A stretch of 64,000 bases of DNA from Salinisphaera sp002433465 (GTDB taxonomy: Bacteria; Pseudomonadota; Gammaproteobacteria; Nevskiales; Salinisphaeraceae), in NCBI RefSeq assembly GCF_040361435.1, contig NZ_APNL01000001.1:1-64000 (forward strand), given 5' to 3'. Position numbers and translations under genes: made by a program. Positions 60,483-64,000 of the stretch are shown here, one piece after another. The notes beneath the pieces were generated by a model. It worked only from the letters and a program-made list of their open reading frames with translations. It had not been told where the DNA came from and did not search any database. Each line of letters begins with the position of its first letter. Within the stretch, counting starts at the first letter, position 1.

Positions 60483-61394
60483 ATGGCCGACGAACTCATT
60501 CAGATGCGGGTTTTCGTGCGGGTGGTGGAGTCGGGCAGTCTATCGGCGGCAGGACGGGAACTGGGGCTGTCGCCCGCGGTGGTCAGTCGACGTCTGGCCG
60601 CGCTCGAGCAGCGTCTGGGCGTGCGCTTGATCAACCGGACCACCCGCAGCCTGGCGCTGACCGACGAGGGGGCGTCGTTTCAGGCGAGGTGCATGCGCAT
60701 CCTGGCCGATATCGAGGATGCCGAAACCCAGGCCGCGGTGGGGGCACGTGCGGCCAGTGGCGAACTGCGGGTGACCTCGACCGTGGCGTTTGCGCGTCGG
60801 CTTTCGCCGCTGTTGCACGAATTTCAACGCCTGCATCCGGGGCTGAGTATCCGGCTGCACGCCAGCGATGCGGTCATCAATATCGTGGAGGGCGGCTTCG
60901 ACCTGGCGGTGCGATTTGGCGCGCTGGCCGATTCCAGCCTGATCGCCCGCGAGCTCGCACCCAACCGGCGCGTGATCTGTGCGTCGCCGGCCTATCTCGA
61001 CCGGCGCGGGCGACCGGCCTCGCCGGCCGAACTGGTGCATCACGACTGCCTGCTCATGAGCGATGCGGGCCCGGATGTGTGGCAGTTTGCCGATGGTACG
61101 AACGTGCGCGTGGCGGGGGCGTTTGCCAGCAACGACGGGGAAATCGCGCATTTATGGGCTCTGGACGGTGCCGGCCTGGTGCGCAAGTCGATATGGGATG
61201 TCCAGGCGGATCTGGCCGCCGGGCGCCTGGAAACGGTACTCGATGCGCATCCCTTGGCCTGTGCCCATATCCATGCCATGTACCCGCATCGTCGATTCGT
61301 CGCACCCAAGGTGCAGCTGTGCGTGGACTTCCTTCGCGAGCGCCTGGCCGCCCAGGCCCTGGAAATGCCGGATCTGGCGGCGGCGAGGGGCTGA
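60483..61394 (+). CDS. LysR family transcriptional regulator
   Basis: 303 residues. The winged helix-turn-helix (about 1-60: VVESGSLSAAGRELGLSPAV, then RRLAALEQRLGVRLINRT) is followed by a substrate-binding domain with a CrgA/AaeR-like layout (ELRVTSTVAFARRLSPLL, GFDLAVRFG). It is divergent from the SDR gene, the classic arrangement for a LysR regulator and its target. The effector is unknown. Confidence 0.93.
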   Translation: MADELIQMRVFVRVVESGSLSAAGRELGLSPAVVSRRLAALEQRLGVRLINRTTRSLALTDEGASFQARCMRILADIEDAETQAAVGARAASGELRVTSTVAFARRLSPLLHEFQRLHPGLSIRLHASDAVINIVEGGFDLAVRFGALADSSLIARELAPNRRVICASPAYLDRRGRPASPAELVHHDCLLMSDAGPDVWQFADGTNVRVAGAFASNDGEIAHLWALDGAGLVRKSIWDVQADLAAGRLETVLDAHPLACAHIHAMYPHRRFVAPKVQLCVDFLRERLAAQALEMPDLAAARG

Positions 61395-61530
61395 GATGGC
61401 CGCGGCACAGAGCACGGCACGTATCTGGCGTGGTCCTTGCGTTTATCCCGCCCTTGGCTAGACTCGATTGACCGGCCGCGCTTTCGCATACGGCCTGGGC
61501 CAAATCATTTTTCAGGGGGCTTTCATCGCT

Positions 61531-62526
61531 ATGTTCACGCGAATTCTCAAGACACTTGCCGTTGCCACGCTGGTGCTGGGCGTTGCCCAGGCCGCCAGTG
61601 CGCGGACCTTCATCACCATCGGCTCGGGTTCCACCACGGGCCTGTACTACCCGACTGCGGTCGGCATGGCCAAGATCGTCAACGAAGCGGGCATCGATAT
61701 CCGGGCCAACGCACGCTCGACCGGCGGCTCCGTGTTCAACGACCGCGCCGTCGGCGCCGGCCAGCTGCAGATGGGCATCAGCCAGAATAACGTGGCCTAT
61801 TACGCCTATAACGGCAAAGGCGTCGAGGCATTCGACGGCAAGCCGGTCGAGAATCTGCGCGGCGTGGCCGTCCTCTACCCGGAGACGATCCAGGTCCTGG
61901 CACGCAAGGATGCGAACATCAAGACGCTGGCCGACATGAAAGGCAAGCGCGTCTACGTGGGCGATATCGGTTCCGGGACCGAACAGGACGTCAAGAACCT
62001 GTTCGGCGCCTTCGATATGAGCATCGACGACCTCAAGGCGCCGGTGCGCGGCAGTGCTGGCAGCGCCGTTGGGCTGCTGCGCGATGGCCAGATCGATGCC
62101 ATGTTCTATACCGTGGGCCTCGGCGCGTCGGCGATTACGGAAGCCGCGCAGACTGCGCCGATCGAACTGGTGTCGATCGCGCCGGAGAAAATCGAGGAAT
62201 TGAACGCCAAGTATCCGTTCTATACCCGTATCGACATCCCCGACGACACGTACCCGAACATGGGTGCCGCGACGGCGGTCACGCTCAAGGCCATGCTCGT
62301 GACCTCGTCCAACGTATCGGAAGGCGCGATTTATCAGTTCATGAACACCGTGTTTCACGACAAGAAGGACGCCTTCTACAACGACATCGCGAATCCGAAC
62401 CTCAAGAAATACTTCACGCTCGACACGGCCCTCGAAGGCATGTCCATTCCGCTGCATAAGGGCGCGGTGAAGTTCTTCACCGAACAGAATATCGACGTGA
62501 AGGAAAGCCTGATGCCGGCGTCCTGA
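61531..62526 (+). CDS. TAXI family TRAP transporter solute-binding protein
   Basis: 331 residues with a signal peptide (cut after ASA, about residue 25). ITIGSGSTTGLYYPTAVGMA and ARSTGGSVFNDRAVGAGQLQ are the TAXI signature of periplasmic TRAP receptors. GGGGG lies about 11 bases before the ATG. It delivers a ligand, probably a dicarboxylate or amino acid, to the fused permease encoded downstream. A hairpin separates the two genes. Confidence 0.94.
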   Translation: MFTRILKTLAVATLVLGVAQAASARTFITIGSGSTTGLYYPTAVGMAKIVNEAGIDIRANARSTGGSVFNDRAVGAGQLQMGISQNNVAYYAYNGKGVEAFDGKPVENLRGVAVLYPETIQVLARKDANIKTLADMKGKRVYVGDIGSGTEQDVKNLFGAFDMSIDDLKAPVRGSAGSAVGLLRDGQIDAMFYTVGLGASAITEAAQTAPIELVSIAPEKIEELNAKYPFYTRIDIPDDTYPNMGAATAVTLKAMLVTSSNVSEGAIYQFMNTVFHDKKDAFYNDIANPNLKKYFTLDTALEGMSIPLHKGAVKFFTEQNIDVKESLMPAS

Positions 62527-62557
62527 TCCAGGGCAGTTAGCGCAGCGCAACCATCGG

Positions 62558-62580
62558 ACCCCGGCCCCTGCGGCTGGGGT
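62558..62580 (+). terminator. Intercistronic stem-loop between TRAP genes
   Basis: ACCCC-g-GCC pairs with GGC-t-GGGGT around a short loop, then TCGTTCGTTT follows. It lies 32 bp after the binding-protein stop. Such partial terminators commonly let the receptor be made in excess over its permease. Confidence 0.55.
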
Positions 62581-62633
62581 TCGTTCGTTTGGCCGGCCGA
62601 CGCCGGCACGTTGTTTTATGGCGGGATAGATCG

Positions 62634-64000
62634 ATGAGCGAACACGTGGCACGAGAAGCCGAGGGTATCGTCAAGGCGAGCGAGTACGGCGGCCGCGAGC
62701 CCACAGCCAACTGGCAGCGCTGGCTGCTGGTGGTCATTGCCGTGGCGTGGAGCCTGTTTCAGCTCTATGCCAGCTATTTCGGCACGCTCAATCCGCAGAA
62801 GATCGGCTCGATTCATCTGGCCTTCGGCTTTGCGCTGGCGTTTCTGGCCTATCCACGCAAGGGCGGCGTGGTCGATCGCATTCCCTGGTACGACTGGCTG
62901 TTGGCCGCCGCCAGCGTGGCCAGCGCGCTCTACATCCTGTTCAACTACTACAACATCGTGATGATTCAGGGCGGGCTGCCCGAGCCGCGCGATGTCTGGG
63001 TCGGCACCGCGCTGATGGCGTTTCTGGTGATTGCCTCGGTGCGGCTGCTGGGCTTTGCCCTGCCGGTGATCGCGGCGATTGTGGTGCTCTACGGGGTGAC
63101 CGGCCCGGCGGGACTCATCCCGCTCACCCCGCCCGACGTGATCTATCTGCACAACGGCTATCAGTGGTCGGAAATTATCCAGCAGCTCTATATCACCACC
63201 GAAGGGATCTGGGGCACGCCGATCCAGGTATCGGCGACGTTCGTGTTCCTGTTCGTGCTGTTCGGCGCGCTGCTGGACAAGGCCGGGGCAGGGCAGTATT
63301 TCGTGGACCTGGCCTATAGCGGCCTGGGCACGTTTCGCGGCGGCCCGGCCAAGGCCTCGGTGGTGGCCAGCCTGCTCACCGGCGTGATCTCGGGCTCGTC
63401 GACCGCGAATACGGTCACCACCGGCACCTTCACCATCCCGCTGATGAAACGGGTGGGGTATCCGGCGGTCAAGGCCGGGGCTACCGAGGTGGCGGCGTCG
63501 GTCAATGGCCAGCTGATGCCGCCGATCATGGGCGCGGCGGCCTTCATCATGGCCACCTTTATCGACGTGCCGTATTCACAGCTCATCATCTATGCGCTGG
63601 TGCCAGCGGTGCTGACCTATCTCGGCCTGCTTTATGTCGTGCATCTGGAAGCGCTCAAGCTCGGCCTGGAAGGCCTGCCTCGCGCCGAGCTGCCGCCTTT
63701 CTGGCCGACCTTCATCAAGGGCGTGCACTACCTGATTCCGGTGGCGTTTCTGCTCTACGAACTCATGTGGGCCAACCTCACCCCGGAGCGCAGCGCGCTC
63801 AACGCGACCGTGGTTCTGGCCGGTCTCATTCTGGTGCAGGAGACGATCAAGGGCCTGAAAGGCGAGGCCGGGCTGGCCGGCGGGCTGTGGCAGGGGCTGC
63901 GCTCGATCGTGGCCGGCCTGGAACTGGGCGCACGCAACATGACCACCATTGCCGTGGCCACCGCTGCGGCCGGCATCATTGTGGGCATGGTCACCATGAC
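62634..64000 (+). CDS. TRAP transporter fused permease (partial)
   Basis: 455 codons to the window edge, with no stop. GGGA lies before the ATG at 62634. The N-terminal 4-helix part (DctQ-like, about 28-165) is fused to the DctM-like part, with LLTGVISGSSTANTVTTGTF and EVAASVNGQLMPPIMGAAAF as the conserved loops. This matches the fused permeases that pair with TAXI receptors. It uses a Na+ or H+ gradient for uptake. The remaining C-terminal helices are outside the window. Confidence 0.93.
   Translation, partial: MSEHVAREAEGIVKASEYGGREPTANWQRWLLVVIAVAWSLFQLYASYFGTLNPQKIGSIHLAFGFALAFLAYPRKGGVVDRIPWYDWLLAAASVASALYILFNYYNIVMIQGGLPEPRDVWVGTALMAFLVIASVRLLGFALPVIAAIVVLYGVTGPAGLIPLTPPDVIYLHNGYQWSEIIQQLYITTEGIWGTPIQVSATFVFLFVLFGALLDKAGAGQYFVDLAYSGLGTFRGGPAKASVVASLLTGVISGSSTANTVTTGTFTIPLMKRVGYPAVKAGATEVAASVNGQLMPPIMGAAAFIMATFIDVPYSQLIIYALVPAVLTYLGLLYVVHLEALKLGLEGLPRAELPPFWPTFIKGVHYLIPVAFLLYELMWANLTPERSALNATVVLAGLILVQETIKGLKGEAGLAGGLWQGLRSIVAGLELGARNMTTIAVATAAAGIIVGMVTM

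Noticed and set aside
1..64000. CRISPR arrays, prophage, integrons or intact insertion sequences
   Set aside because: No regularly spaced repeats, transposase, integrase or phage structural genes are recognisable in the window.

Overview
This window is a high-G+C chromosomal stretch with very dense gene packing, frequent stop/start overlaps (TAATG, ATGA, GTGA) and several GTG or TTG starts. The gene set points to a free-living, probably marine or halophilic gammaproteobacterium. It includes a TAXI-type TRAP transporter, MntP, an AEC transporter, paired acyl-CoA dehydrogenases, DUF3144, DUF1244, DUF2058, a CsgG/DUF4810/DUF799 lipoprotein trio, and many GGDEF/EAL proteins. A Salinisphaera-like organism would fit, but that is inferred from gene content only. 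I see no rRNA, tRNA, CRISPR array, phage or intact insertion sequence.

Layout. 1-4454: a partial membrane sensor, a DedA protein, a 5'-truncated adhesin remnant and a membrane GGDEF-EAL protein. 5006-11048: a small surface-polysaccharide locus with a glycosyltransferase, a methyltransferase, rmlACBD for dTDP-L-rhamnose and a second glycosyltransferase-like gene. 11315-19010: a DUF3089 hydrolase lipoprotein, a sorbosone dehydrogenase/DUF2231 pair, a DUF2252 protein and a large CBS-PAS-GGDEF-EAL protein. 19128-29845: transporters (AEC, DUF1275, MntP, SulP), two diguanylate cyclases, a DUF917 protein and two DUF72 paralogues. 30054-35440: lipid and redox genes, including an oxidoreductase, a thioesterase and two acyl-CoA dehydrogenases behind a PsrA-like operator. 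35555-37785: an EF-hand protein and three consecutive lipoproteins. 38288-46943: rsgA, DUF2058, an MBL-fold protein, a dCache-GGDEF sensor, a 3D-domain protein, an ABC-2 exporter, a VOC protein, cytochrome b561 and CsbD. 47310-57013: a heptad-repeat secreted protein, MFS, DUF421, a retropepsin, a DksA-type zinc finger, an acyl-CoA ligase, a CalB-like lipase, a PLP lyase, MgtE and DUF427. 56944-64000: an MHYT-GGDEF-EAL protein, an SDR with divergent LysR, and a TAXI-TRAP transporter cut by the window end.

Two themes stand out. First, at least six and probably seven c-di-GMP turnover or sensing genes lie within 64 kb, each with a different input module (membrane, CBS, PAS, dCache, MHYT). They sit among polysaccharide, adhesin and lipoprotein genes, as expected for control of surface attachment. 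Second, a dispersed structured repeat of about 200-260 bp occurs twice, in opposite orientations, at 37857-38054 and 46948-47206. It has a hairpin at one end and a roughly 100-bp core bounded by inverted repeats. One copy lies just before a strong intrinsic terminator. I know of no description of this element, and it is the best candidate here for something new. Next is a 13-bp C/G homopolymer with G-quadruplex potential, 40 bp upstream of a secreted heptad-repeat protein, which looks like a phase-variation switch.
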